Origin: Deltaproteobacteria bacterium | Lineage (GTDB): Bacteria; Bdellovibrionota_B; Oligoflexia; Oligoflexales; Bog-1112 | Direction: 5' to 3' | DNA length: 64,000 bases | NCBI GenBank assembly: GCA_020635195.1 | Contig: JACKAG010000001.1 | Location: forward strand, 248,001-312,000 | In this document: positions 51,440 through 59,007 of the stretch, in pieces | How the letters are laid out: every line of letters starts with the position of its first letter | Position numbering within the stretch: the first letter of the stretch is position 1 | Position numbers and translations under genes: made by a program | The notes under the pieces: generated by a model | Databases searched by the model: none | Told to the model about the DNA's origin: nothing | Seen by the model: the letters and a program-made list of their open reading frames with translations, nothing else

Positions 51440-52225
51440 GTGAGGAAGAAGTTGAGCAAAATACAGAAGCTACTAGACAAAACGCCGGAAAAAGCCCTGA
51501 TTACAGCCTATTACCTCCGGCAGAAAGAGGTCTCGCGTCAGCTTGCGCAATCCTATGTAGATTCTGGATGGTTAGAACGAATTCACAACGGAGTGTACAA
51601 GAGAAAGAACGTCGAATTAAGCTGGTATGGTGCTGTCTACTCTCTGCAGAGGCAATTGAATCTACCTGTCCACGTGTCTGGCGAATCGGCTCTTAAAATA
51701 CACAACATCTTTCATCATGTCACAATGGACCAAATAAATGAGCCGATTTTTTTAGAGGGGCCGCCAAAAACACAAATTCCTCATTGGTTTGAGCGACTCT
51801 TTTTGAAGCGAGTTTATTACCGACGATCTTCTGTTTTACCGGCAAATATTGGGATCGATTCAATGATGATTCCTGATGGTTTCAAGATTGACGTTTCATC
51901 TCCCGAGAGAGCTCTTTTAGAAGTCTTGATCCAGGTTACCGATGATCATAGGTTTGATGATGCCTCAAATCTCACAGACTCATTTCGCACATGGAATTTT
52001 GATCTACTGCTTGAGCTTCTTCAGTCATGTAAGTCTTATAAGGCAAAAAGACTTCTTATGTTTTTTGGATACTTCCACAATATTGAACCGTTAATGCATC
52101 TTGCAGACCAGATCGATTTGGGTAAGGGAAAAATCCAGGTTGTTACGCGAGGTAAATACAACGCTAAGTATCAAATAACGGTCCCGCATAGCTACGTAAA
52201 AGATAGTGAGGAAAATCCGTTTTGA
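51440..52225 (+). CDS. abiEi: AbiEi antitoxin/transcriptional regulator (type IV toxin-antitoxin)
   Basis: A 261-residue AbiEi-family protein. The N-terminal winged-helix segment (ALITAYYLRQKEVSRQLAQSYVDSGWLERIHNGVYKR) is followed by the family's C-terminal domain (HVSGESALKIH, VSSPERALLEVL). AbiEi represses its operon and counteracts AbiEii. GTG 51440 is the longest start; TTG 51452 has a better-placed gaggaag site. The stop overlaps the TTG start of abiEii (TTGA), so the genes are coupled. With abiEii interrupted, this gene is an orphan antitoxin. Confidence 0.9.
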   Translation: MRKKLSKIQKLLDKTPEKALITAYYLRQKEVSRQLAQSYVDSGWLERIHNGVYKRKNVELSWYGAVYSLQRQLNLPVHVSGESALKIHNIFHHVTMDQINEPIFLEGPPKTQIPHWFERLFLKRVYYRRSSVLPANIGIDSMMIPDGFKIDVSSPERALLEVLIQVTDDHRFDDASNLTDSFRTWNFDLLLELLQSCKSYKAKRLLMFFGYFHNIEPLMHLADQIDLGKGKIQVVTRGKYNAKYQITVPHSYVKDSEENPF

Positions 52226-52677
52226 GGAAAATATACGAACAGCAAGCATTGCTCCTAAGCAAAGTTCTCCCTGTCTTTAAAAACGACAGCTTTGCCCTCA
52301 AGGGTGGGACAGCAATAAATTTCTTTTACCGCGATGCACCACGGATCTCAGTAGATATAGACCTAACTTATATCCCGATCGAGGATCGATCAACTACCTA
52401 CACGCGGATAAATCAGTTATTGATAGAAGCCAGAGATCATCTTAAAAAGCTTGGTTATCAAGCCGGTCCTGGTAAAATTGATTCGGAAAAAGAGAACAAA
52501 TTGGTTGTTGCGAATGCACATGTTCAAATCAAAATCGAGCCCAATTTTATTGTTCGGGGCCTTGCTTTCGGAGTCGAAGATCGCAGCATCTGCGTACCAT
52601 TCCGGCAACTGCGCTGGCGAAGCTTAGGCGGAATCCATTAGCCTGTTAGAGACAGGTCTTTTTATGTGGAGGTCGCC

Positions 52678-53067
52678 ATGGTCAACATAGAGAAATTATC
52701 GAAAGATGTTGCCTGCTGGAGAAAATCAAAAAAGTCGAGAGGGGAAAGGATTCCAGCGCATTTACTCAGCATGGCTCTGGAGCTATCCCGGCTTCATGGG
52801 ATAGAGGCGATAGCAAAGAGCGGCTCTTTCACCAGAGATCAGTTGCAGAAAGCTATGAATGGGCGGCCCGATCAGCAGAAAGAACAGAAATCAACGGAAG
52901 TCCCATTGAAGTACGGAATTCTGGAGGTTCCTGCCCCGGAGCCTGAGGGAAGCCATGATCTTGAACTTCATTTCCCGAGCGGAGCGAAACTTATTTTTCC
53001 TGCAGACGGAAAAACAGCAGCTATGGCAGGAAAATTTCTATCTGTGTATGAGGGAGGAAAGAGATGA
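52678..53067 (+). CDS. IS66 TnpA
   Basis: A 129-residue protein from ATG 52678, which has ggagg 5-9 bases upstream. It has an N-terminal helical part (EKLSKDVACWRKSKKSRGER), a helix-turn-helix-like middle (IEAIAKSGSFTRDQLQKAM) and a beta-rich end (LELHFPSGAKLIFPADG). Shares its last 4 bases with tnpB (ATGA). Function in transposition is accessory. Confidence 0.88.
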   Translation: MVNIEKLSKDVACWRKSKKSRGERIPAHLLSMALELSRLHGIEAIAKSGSFTRDQLQKAMNGRPDQQKEQKSTEVPLKYGILEVPAPEPEGSHDLELHFPSGAKLIFPADGKTAAMAGKFLSVYEGGKR

Positions 53068-53405
53068 TCAGCCTTCCCTACAATGCAAAAGTATATGTTT
53101 TATATGAGAAAATTTCCTTTCATAAGCAGATTGATGGTCTCTGTGCCGTGGTGCGTCAGATGATGGGAAAAGATCCTGTCAGCAGTAGTTTTTTTGTTTT
53201 CCGCAACCGGGGGAATCATAGCCTTCGTATTCTGCATTTTGATGGGAGCGGAATATGGTTATGCACAAAACGTTTTACTACTGACCGGCTGGGCAGAATC
53301 TGGCCACAGGGTCCCGGTGAGTACTCCCCTTTGCTTGTCAGAGATCTGCAGGCCATGATCTGGGGAGGGGGGAAGTCTGAGTCAGTCTGGAGAAGGGTCA
53401 CGTAA
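53064..53405 (+). CDS. IS66 TnpB
   Basis: A 113-residue IS66 Orf2-family protein: YVLYEKISFHKQIDGLCAVV, SSFFVFRNRGNHSLRILHFDGSGIWL and KRFTTDRLGRIWP are the conserved segments. Translationally coupled to tnpA by the ATGA overlap. Confidence 0.93.
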   Translation: MISLPYNAKVYVLYEKISFHKQIDGLCAVVRQMMGKDPVSSSFFVFRNRGNHSLRILHFDGSGIWLCTKRFTTDRLGRIWPQGPGEYSPLLVRDLQAMIWGGGKSESVWRRVT

Positions 53406-53444
53406 ACAGAGCTTGCAAAAATACCCGGAAGAGATAAGTTGATC

Positions 53445-55058
53445 ATGCAATTAAGCGCAATGTTCCGGGATGTTGCAGTGGGCGATCCTATACGTATAAG
53501 CCTTGATGAATTAAGTCATGTAGTGGAAAGAGTGCAGAATCAGCACCTCCAGGCCCATGACTGGCCGATCGTGGGCGAAGTAATATCCCGCTACTACGAT
53601 CAGCAAAAAAGGCGCTGGGACAAGAAGCTTGATGCCCTGAGCAAGGCTGGAGACTCCGAAGGTCAGCCGGACCCTGAAGGTCAGCCGGACGCCAAAAAAA
53701 CAGAGCCATCACCAAAAAATCCTGCGCCCAGACAGCGAAAGGGCCATGGGAAAAAAGCTCTGGATGATTATTCTCAGGCGACTCACTACGATTACCCGCT
53801 CGAAAATTTCAGCAATAAGCAGGCCTGTGATGAGTGTTCTGGCGGCAAGTTATATCAGGAGCGTGAGAAGCGCATCATCCGGATTGTTGGCAGCCCTAAT
53901 TTTAATGCCCAGATTCATCATATTCACCAGGCCCGTTGTCGGCAGTGTGGAAAAACACTGAAAGCAAAGTATCCGGCTGCTTTAGATCAGCATATTGGTG
54001 GCTTTGATTACCTGGCCTGCGCTATTCTCATTGTTTTTCACTATCTTGGCGGTGTTCCTTTTCTACGCTTTGAAAAATTCCAGCATTGGCTGGGAACCCG
54101 GATTTCCGATTCCACCTTCTGGGATATTATTAATCAGGTTGATGACTTGCTTCAGAGGGTTTTCCGGAGCTACGAAAAAGAATCCATAATCACAGCCACG
54201 TCGCTGCGATTTGATGACACCGGGGCATACATTAACAGTCTGAAAAAGCTGAAAGGCCCGGAACGAAATGGCATCAATGCTTCGGTCTTTTATGTGAAAT
54301 GTCCTGCCGGAAATGCAATTCTGTACTATACAGGTCTGCATCATGCCGGAGAAATAATGGAAAAACTGCTTTCTCTGAGACCAGATAATCTGCCAAAACT
54401 TGCCGTCACGACAGATGCGGCCAGTAAGAACTTTACCTATAAAGGCTGTGATGAAAAGACCATAAACAGCGTCTGTAATGCCCATGGATACCGTCGCTTT
54501 AAAGAGGACAGGGATAACCATCCTGAAGAATATGATTATGTAAAATCTGTGTATCAGACTGTTTATGAACATGATGACTATTGTAAAAAACACCATCTGT
54601 CACCGGATGCACGTCTGGCATATCATCAGGAATACTCAGCTCCTCCTATGGAAAGACTCCACAACTGGATCACCGAAAAAATTAAGGCCGGAAAGTTTCA
54701 GCTGGACTCCGGCCTTTCTGATGCTCTTGGTTTTTTTGCCAACCAATGGCAACGTCTGACTGAATTTTTACGTACTCCGGGAGTTCCGCTGGATACCAAT
54801 CTGGTCGAACAGATGGTCAAAACTGTTATTCTTTATCGCAATAATTCCCGCTCATATAAGAATATTACTGGGGCTGAGGTCGGTGACCGGATGATGTCTT
54901 TAACTCAGACAGTTCATCATGGTGGAGGCAGCCCGATCTCTTATTTACAGTGGTGTCTGGAACACAGAGAGCAACTCATCCTTAAGCCTGAAGACTATAC
55001 TCCGCTTCAATATCTGCAAAAATTTCATCCCAGACAGGAAAATCTCTCCACAGGGTAG
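53445..55058 (+). CDS. IS66 transposase TnpC
   Basis: A 537-residue DDE transposase from ATG 53445. An N-terminal leader with a DPEGQPD-type duplicated segment (GDSEGQPDPEGQPDAK) is followed by a zinc-binding region (CDEC and CRQCG, about 130-170), then the catalytic domain with LRFDDTGAYIN (Asp), LAVTTDAASKNF (Asp) and DTNLVEQMVK (Glu). The decayed copy 1 lacks the intact frame. Likely active. Confidence 0.94.
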   Translation: MQLSAMFRDVAVGDPIRISLDELSHVVERVQNQHLQAHDWPIVGEVISRYYDQQKRRWDKKLDALSKAGDSEGQPDPEGQPDAKKTEPSPKNPAPRQRKGHGKKALDDYSQATHYDYPLENFSNKQACDECSGGKLYQEREKRIIRIVGSPNFNAQIHHIHQARCRQCGKTLKAKYPAALDQHIGGFDYLACAILIVFHYLGGVPFLRFEKFQHWLGTRISDSTFWDIINQVDDLLQRVFRSYEKESIITATSLRFDDTGAYINSLKKLKGPERNGINASVFYVKCPAGNAILYYTGLHHAGEIMEKLLSLRPDNLPKLAVTTDAASKNFTYKGCDEKTINSVCNAHGYRRFKEDRDNHPEEYDYVKSVYQTVYEHDDYCKKHHLSPDARLAYHQEYSAPPMERLHNWITEKIKAGKFQLDSGLSDALGFFANQWQRLTEFLRTPGVPLDTNLVEQMVKTVILYRNNSRSYKNITGAEVGDRMMSLTQTVHHGGGSPISYLQWCLEHREQLILKPEDYTPLQYLQKFHPRQENLSTG

Positions 55059-55713
55059 CTTTCATTCAAAAAATCAACAATCGGATACTCCGGGTTTTCA
55101 TGCAAATTGCTCGGGGCGTCATAGAGATTCTCTCTGGATGCAACCGCCGGAATGGTACGCATCTGCAAAGGATTGGCGGCAGAACCATTCTCATTTCCAT
55201 GTGCTTCTTTCCAGGATGTATATGCTGGAAAAATCTGTGCAGCGCTTGAGAGACAACATCCGAGAGACTTATTCGATATCAAACTTCTCTTAGAGAACGA
55301 AGGCATTACTGAAAAGCTTAAAGATGCATTCCTTTTCTATCTCATTAGCTCCAAACGCCCGTACCATGAAATTCTCAATTCCCGAACTAAGAATATAGAT
55401 AACACATTCAAAAAGAGCTTTGAAGGGATGGTTGATGGTAATATTACTGTCTCGCACCTTTCCCAAGCATTGATTGATCTCCGATTGTCTCTTAAGAAGA
55501 TGATGTCCAGGCAAGACCTTGACTTGCTTGTTTCAACGTTAGAAATGAAACCTCGTTGGGAACTTAGCAAGATCTCCGACCTGGGGTCTTACCCTAGCGT
55601 GAAGTGGCGACTTTTTAATATTGGCAAGATGAGAAGTGATAAACGCCAACGGGAAATTCATTTGCTGTCGAAGTGGTTTAACGACTGATTAAGTTTTCAC
55701 TTAAGGATTTTAA

Positions 55714-56382
55714 ATGAGAAAATATCTGTTCTTAGCAGCTGCAGTCCCTGTGATTTTTACAATAATCTATTTATCTGAAACATCCATCCACATTATCAGG
55801 CATGGAGAAAAAGTTATTGACGAGGGAGTGTCAGACGCACCTTTAACAGAAGCAGGAATAGAGCAGGCTAAAGAATTAGGCCGTATACTCGCAAATGAAT
55901 ACAAAATAGATCAGCTCTTTGTGTCACCCATGAGAAGAGCCAGACAAACAGCGGAGAGTATTTCATCTGCTACCAAGTCTAAGATGGTATTTGATGACAG
56001 GTTGACAGAGAAAAATTATAGGAGGTCTGATGACTTATATCCCGATGATACAAACGTCTTCGTCAAATATTTTCCCGATGGATCAAAGGAAAATAAAGAG
56101 CAACATCTTTCAAGACTCTTGGGCTTTTTTAAAGATAAAATTTCAATCTTGGATAAAGAGGTCTGGATTGTTGCTCATGGCGGTTTGATTCGCAGGCTTC
56201 TTGAAAAGATTCAGCAAGAAAAAATCCAAGATCTGCCTGAGCTAAAGATAAAATACTGCTCAAATTTCGAATTTTCCTACAATAAGTTAACTGGAACAAT
56301 CAAGTATGTTTCTCACTCATACAGCAATTCCCCGAAACTGTCGGCGGAAAGTTGTCGCAGACCTGATTTGGGTCAAAAATGA
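55714..56382 (+). CDS. Membrane-anchored histidine phosphatase
   Basis: A 222-residue phosphoglycerate-mutase-like phosphatase. An N-terminal hydrophobic segment (FLAAAVPVIFTIIYL) anchors or exports it; the catalytic histidine is in IIRHGEK (His30), with SPMRRARQTAE near 71-81 and the second catalytic histidine in VAHGG (His155). This branch has varied phosphatase roles, so the substrate is open. It follows abiEii by 25 bp, with aagga before the ATG, and may once have been read with the AbiE operon. The last residues (SCRRPDLGQK) look like read-on sequence. Confidence 0.85.
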   Translation: MRKYLFLAAAVPVIFTIIYLSETSIHIIRHGEKVIDEGVSDAPLTEAGIEQAKELGRILANEYKIDQLFVSPMRRARQTAESISSATKSKMVFDDRLTEKNYRRSDDLYPDDTNVFVKYFPDGSKENKEQHLSRLLGFFKDKISILDKEVWIVAHGGLIRRLLEKIQQEKIQDLPELKIKYCSNFEFSYNKLTGTIKYVSHSYSNSPKLSAESCRRPDLGQK

Positions 56383-56841
56383 GGTAAGTGCAGCGTTCTG
56401 ATAATTTGCCACGCTGAGCTTATGAAAATAGAGCATTTAAATGCTGATTTAAGTTGACTGGGATCGACATGATCCAATATTTCACGCATGCGAGTATCAC
56501 TGGGAATGCTCGTAATTCCATAAAGATTAACTAAGTTTTACTGAAAACGAGGCTTCTCTACATTCATCATCAGACGACAACAGAGAAGGCTTTTTCAATG
56601 AAAATACAGTAAAGTCTTACATTAAAATGTCGGCCAGAGGAAGGTCTGGTGATGGCCGTGATCACGGGTCGGATACCGCAGTCAGGCGCTGCCTAAGAGC
56701 GCCAACTAACGCGTTGGCGCATAAATCCTTCCGAAGAGTCACCGCGGCCCCTCCATAACCATCTTTACGAAAGAAAATTATGGAGATATTTTTAACTATT
56801 TAAATTTATTTTGTAATTAATTTTCCGGGAACTGTTGCTGT
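56383..56841. other. Intergenic region with a structured GC-rich patch
   Basis: No gene recognised. Around 56630-56760 the composition becomes GC-rich and self-complementary: cggcca/tggccg around 56632-56659, and gcgccaa/ttggcgc at 56699-56705 and 56714-56720. It might be a small RNA, a terminator for the phosphatase gene, or the end of an unidentified element. Confidence 0.4.
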
Positions 56842-56930
56842 ACCGCCTTGCTGTCATGAGCGCCTCCAGGTTCAGGCGAGCATCATATAGTACAGAATCT
56901 TCAGGAAGTTAACTGACTGACGACACGTCC
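56842..56930 (-). mobile_element. 5' end of an IS5-like element (inverted copy)
   Basis: On the minus strand it matches 35525-35610 (cgtgtcgtcag, gttaacttcctgaagattct, tatatgatgct), including the start of the reading frame (MTARRYS). Cut off after about 12 codons. Together with the copy at 35525 it encloses the 21-kb IS-rich part of the island in inverted orientation. Confidence 0.65.
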
Positions 56931-56981
56931 TGGTAGAACAAGAAATTTCGAATTACCGAAAATAGTGACAGGAGGCATCTT

Positions 56982-57320
56982 ATGAGCAAGTTATTTGAAG
57001 GACTGAAAGAAAGCGTCATGGATGCGGGTAAATTTTTTCGCGGTGAAGATGTCTCAGGTATGACATTACATACTGTAAATATCAGACCACTGGAAAAAAA
57101 GACGGGAAAAGATCTTAAAAAACTTCGTGAGCGTTTCGGGCTCAGCCAGGGGGTTTTGGCTGAAATTGTTGGTGTCAGTCGTAAAACAGTGGAATCTTGG
57201 GAGCATGGCGGGGTGTCGTCAAAACCCGTTGCACGGATACTGCAGCTGATCGAAGCTGATCCAAAGATTCTGGGCTTTCTTGTCGAAGAAAAACACAAAT
57301 CAGTCGTTGGAAACATGTGA
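56982..57320 (+). CDS. XRE-family transcriptional regulator (HigA/NadS-like)
   Basis: A 112-residue protein with a Cro/C1-type helix-turn-helix: LRERFGLSQGVLAEIVGVSR then KTVESWEHG (about residues 49-77). The N-terminus (LFEGLKESVMDAGKFFRGED) and the phrase KVSSKPVARILQLIEADP-like end are those of antitoxins of the HigA/NadS group. An aggagg ribosome site precedes ATG. In such pairs the toxin gene is normally directly upstream; here the IS5-like remnant ends 50 bp upstream, so the toxin seems to have been lost. It may still repress its own promoter. Confidence 0.85.
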   Translation: MSKLFEGLKESVMDAGKFFRGEDVSGMTLHTVNIRPLEKKTGKDLKKLRERFGLSQGVLAEIVGVSRKTVESWEHGGVSSKPVARILQLIEADPKILGFLVEEKHKSVVGNM

Positions 57321-57352
57321 ACCATGCTAAAGAAGCATCTTCCTGGTAACCT

Positions 57353-57394
57353 GATAAACAGCTGTCCCCTGATCGGGACTGTGCGCTGTTTATC
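57353..57394. terminator. Hairpin between convergent XRE gene and glycyl-tRNA synthetase gene
   Basis: gataaacagc (57353-57362) pairs with gctgtttatc (57385-57394); an inner gtcccctgatcgggac strengthens it. The right arm covers the stop codon of the synthetase gene. The position suggests a bidirectional terminator. Confidence 0.65.
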
Positions 57395-58931
57395 CTTCGG
57401 TTCCCTCCTGTCCGCCAGCAAGGCTTAGCCGTTTGCGGACAATATCCAGAGCCTGTGCGACCGGAATACGCTGCTGCTCTGTCGTGTCCCGGTCTCGGAT
57501 GGTGACATGCTGGTCTGTCAGACTTTCGCTGTCCACAGTCAGGCAGTATGGCGTTCCGATTTCGTCATGGCGGGCATAACGTTTCCCGATGGACTGCTGC
57601 TCATCATAACTGACGGGGATTCCGGCTGCCCGGAACTGACGGACGATTTCCATCGCTTTTTCCGGTTGTCCGTCCTTACGGACCAGAGGCAGGATCGCAG
57701 CCTTGTAAGGGGCCAGACGAGGGTGCAGCTTCAGAACCATACGGACTTTTTCGTTACCATGTGCGTCTGTGCTTTTTTCTTCTGTATAAGCATCCAGAAG
57801 ATAGCAGAGCAGTGTCCTGGTCAGCCCGGCGGCAGGTTCAATCACGTAAGGAATGAAGCGCCAGCCTTTTTTTCCGCTCTGAGGGTCTGTTTTATTGGGA
57901 TCAAAGTAGCTTAATTTAACCCCTGTTGCTTCTGCGTGTTTTTTCAGATCGTAGTCGGTTCTGGAGGCCACTCCTTCCAGCTCATCCCAGCCCCAGGGAT
58001 ACTCATATTCGATGTCATAGCATTCGTCAGAGTAGTGGGCCAGCTCATCCGCGTCATGTTTTCTTAGCCTGTATTTTTCAGGGTTGCGGGAGTATCTTTG
58101 ATGCCACTTCAGGCGCTCATGCTTCCAGTAATCCAGCCATTCCTTTTGAGTGCCGGGTTCACAGAAAAATTCCATCTCCATCTGTTCGAATTCGCAGGAA
58201 CGGAAGATAAAGTGCTCAACCACAATTTCGTTCCGGAAGGACTTTCCCTGCTGGGCAATGCCAAAAGGAACCTTTGCAGACATGGTCTGCTGGACATTCA
58301 GAAATTGCACAAACATGGCCTGAGCGGTTTCGGGTCGCAGATATGCTGCGGACTTCTCTGCATACTGGGCGAGTTTTTTTCTGAAATCGTCTTTGCTGAG
58401 ATCTTTGCCCCAGACTTCCTCTGTAAATTCACCCAGAGGATCGACAGGACCCATCGTGGTCCGGAACATACAGCGGAACTCTCTTTCTTCACTGAGCTCC
58501 GGACTCTGGCAGTGAGGGCAGACATAGCCGCAGCTGCCGACAACAGCACGCTTCAGCTGTCCGCGTGCTTTACCGCCCGTGTGATATTCTGTGTCAGATC
58601 CGGGTTCTCTTTTTGGTGCCTTATCTGCGCGGAAGCGCTCCTGACAGTTCAGGCAGTCTACCAGAGGATCGGAAAAGTTTGCCAGATGGCCGGAGGTCTT
58701 CCAGACATCCGGGTGCATCAAAATCGAAGCATCGAGGCCGACGACATCCTCTCTCTCATAAACCATACTGCGCCACCATTCCTGGGCGATGTTGCGTTTC
58801 AGCTCTACGCCCAGTGGTCCGTAGTCATAAGAGGACTTGAGTCCCCCATAAATCTCACTGCTCTGAAAGATGAATCCTCTGCGCTTACAAAGCGATACAA
58901 TTTTGCTCATCAGATCATGGGAATCTGTCAT
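57390..58931 (-). CDS. glyQS: Glycyl-tRNA synthetase, single-chain (alpha2) type
   Basis: A 513-residue class II synthetase that charges tRNA-Gly. ATG 58931 is preferred: it follows agagga by 8 bases and begins MTDSHDLMSKIVSLCKRRGF, the usual N-terminus. EIYGGLKSSYDYGPLGVELKRN is the family's opening; the class II motif 2 is FGIAQQGKSFRNEI, and motif 3 is EPAAGLTRTLLCYL. An insertion with C-x2-C pairs (CLNCQERF near 95; CPHCQSP near 160) resembles zinc-binding inserts. The C-terminal anticodon-binding domain (APYKAAILPLV to RIPVAQAL) is complete. This is the archaeal/eukaryote-like form rather than the glyQ-glyS two-subunit form. Confidence 0.97.
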   Translation of the reverse strand: MTDSHDLMSKIVSLCKRRGFIFQSSEIYGGLKSSYDYGPLGVELKRNIAQEWWRSMVYEREDVVGLDASILMHPDVWKTSGHLANFSDPLVDCLNCQERFRADKAPKREPGSDTEYHTGGKARGQLKRAVVGSCGYVCPHCQSPELSEEREFRCMFRTTMGPVDPLGEFTEEVWGKDLSKDDFRKKLAQYAEKSAAYLRPETAQAMFVQFLNVQQTMSAKVPFGIAQQGKSFRNEIVVEHFIFRSCEFEQMEMEFFCEPGTQKEWLDYWKHERLKWHQRYSRNPEKYRLRKHDADELAHYSDECYDIEYEYPWGWDELEGVASRTDYDLKKHAEATGVKLSYFDPNKTDPQSGKKGWRFIPYVIEPAAGLTRTLLCYLLDAYTEEKSTDAHGNEKVRMVLKLHPRLAPYKAAILPLVRKDGQPEKAMEIVRQFRAAGIPVSYDEQQSIGKRYARHDEIGTPYCLTVDSESLTDQHVTIRDRDTTEQQRIPVAQALDIVRKRLSLAGGQEGTEG

Positions 58932-59007
58932 TGAAGCATCCTCTGTTCTGCTGTAGGTCCGATAGCCGTGCATATCAGTTAAACATTGTTCGTGAGAGGA
59001 CAGCTGA

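Larger units (their letters stand above)
52594..55158 (+). mobile_element. IS66-family element, copy 3 (apparently intact)
   Basis: 2565 bp with terminal repeats GTACCATTCCGGCAACTGC (left) and GTACCATTCCGGCGGTTGC (right, reverse complement), and an 8-bp target duplication gcatctgc (52586-52593, 55159-55166) within abiEii. It carries tnpA, tnpB and tnpC in order on one strand with all frames open. The same family as copies 1 and 2. Confidence 0.97.
52222..55688 (+). pseudogene. abiEii: AbiEii toxin gene split by IS66 copy 3
   Basis: Coding parts 52222-52593 and 55167-55688. Deleting the element and one 8-bp duplicate (gcatctgc) restores a 297-residue frame with no other damage. The N-terminal nucleotidyltransferase motif is present (LKGGTAINFF, Gly28-Gly29; DIDLTY, Asp45 and Asp47), and after the junction come DVYAGKICAALERQHPRDL and the C-terminal domain. 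AbiEii-type toxins are nucleotidyltransferases that in known systems arrest growth and give phage resistance. As found, the gene encodes a 139-residue truncated product (ending in IS sequence) and cannot be active unless the IS excises precisely. Confidence 0.95.

Noticed and set aside
56699..56720. Integron attC site
   Set aside because: There is a ttggcgc/gcgccaa hairpin with CTAAC, but it is far too short for attC and no cassette or integrase is present.
58098..58934. 278-codon plus-strand open frame
   Set aside because: Antisense to glycyl-tRNA synthetase; no independent features.
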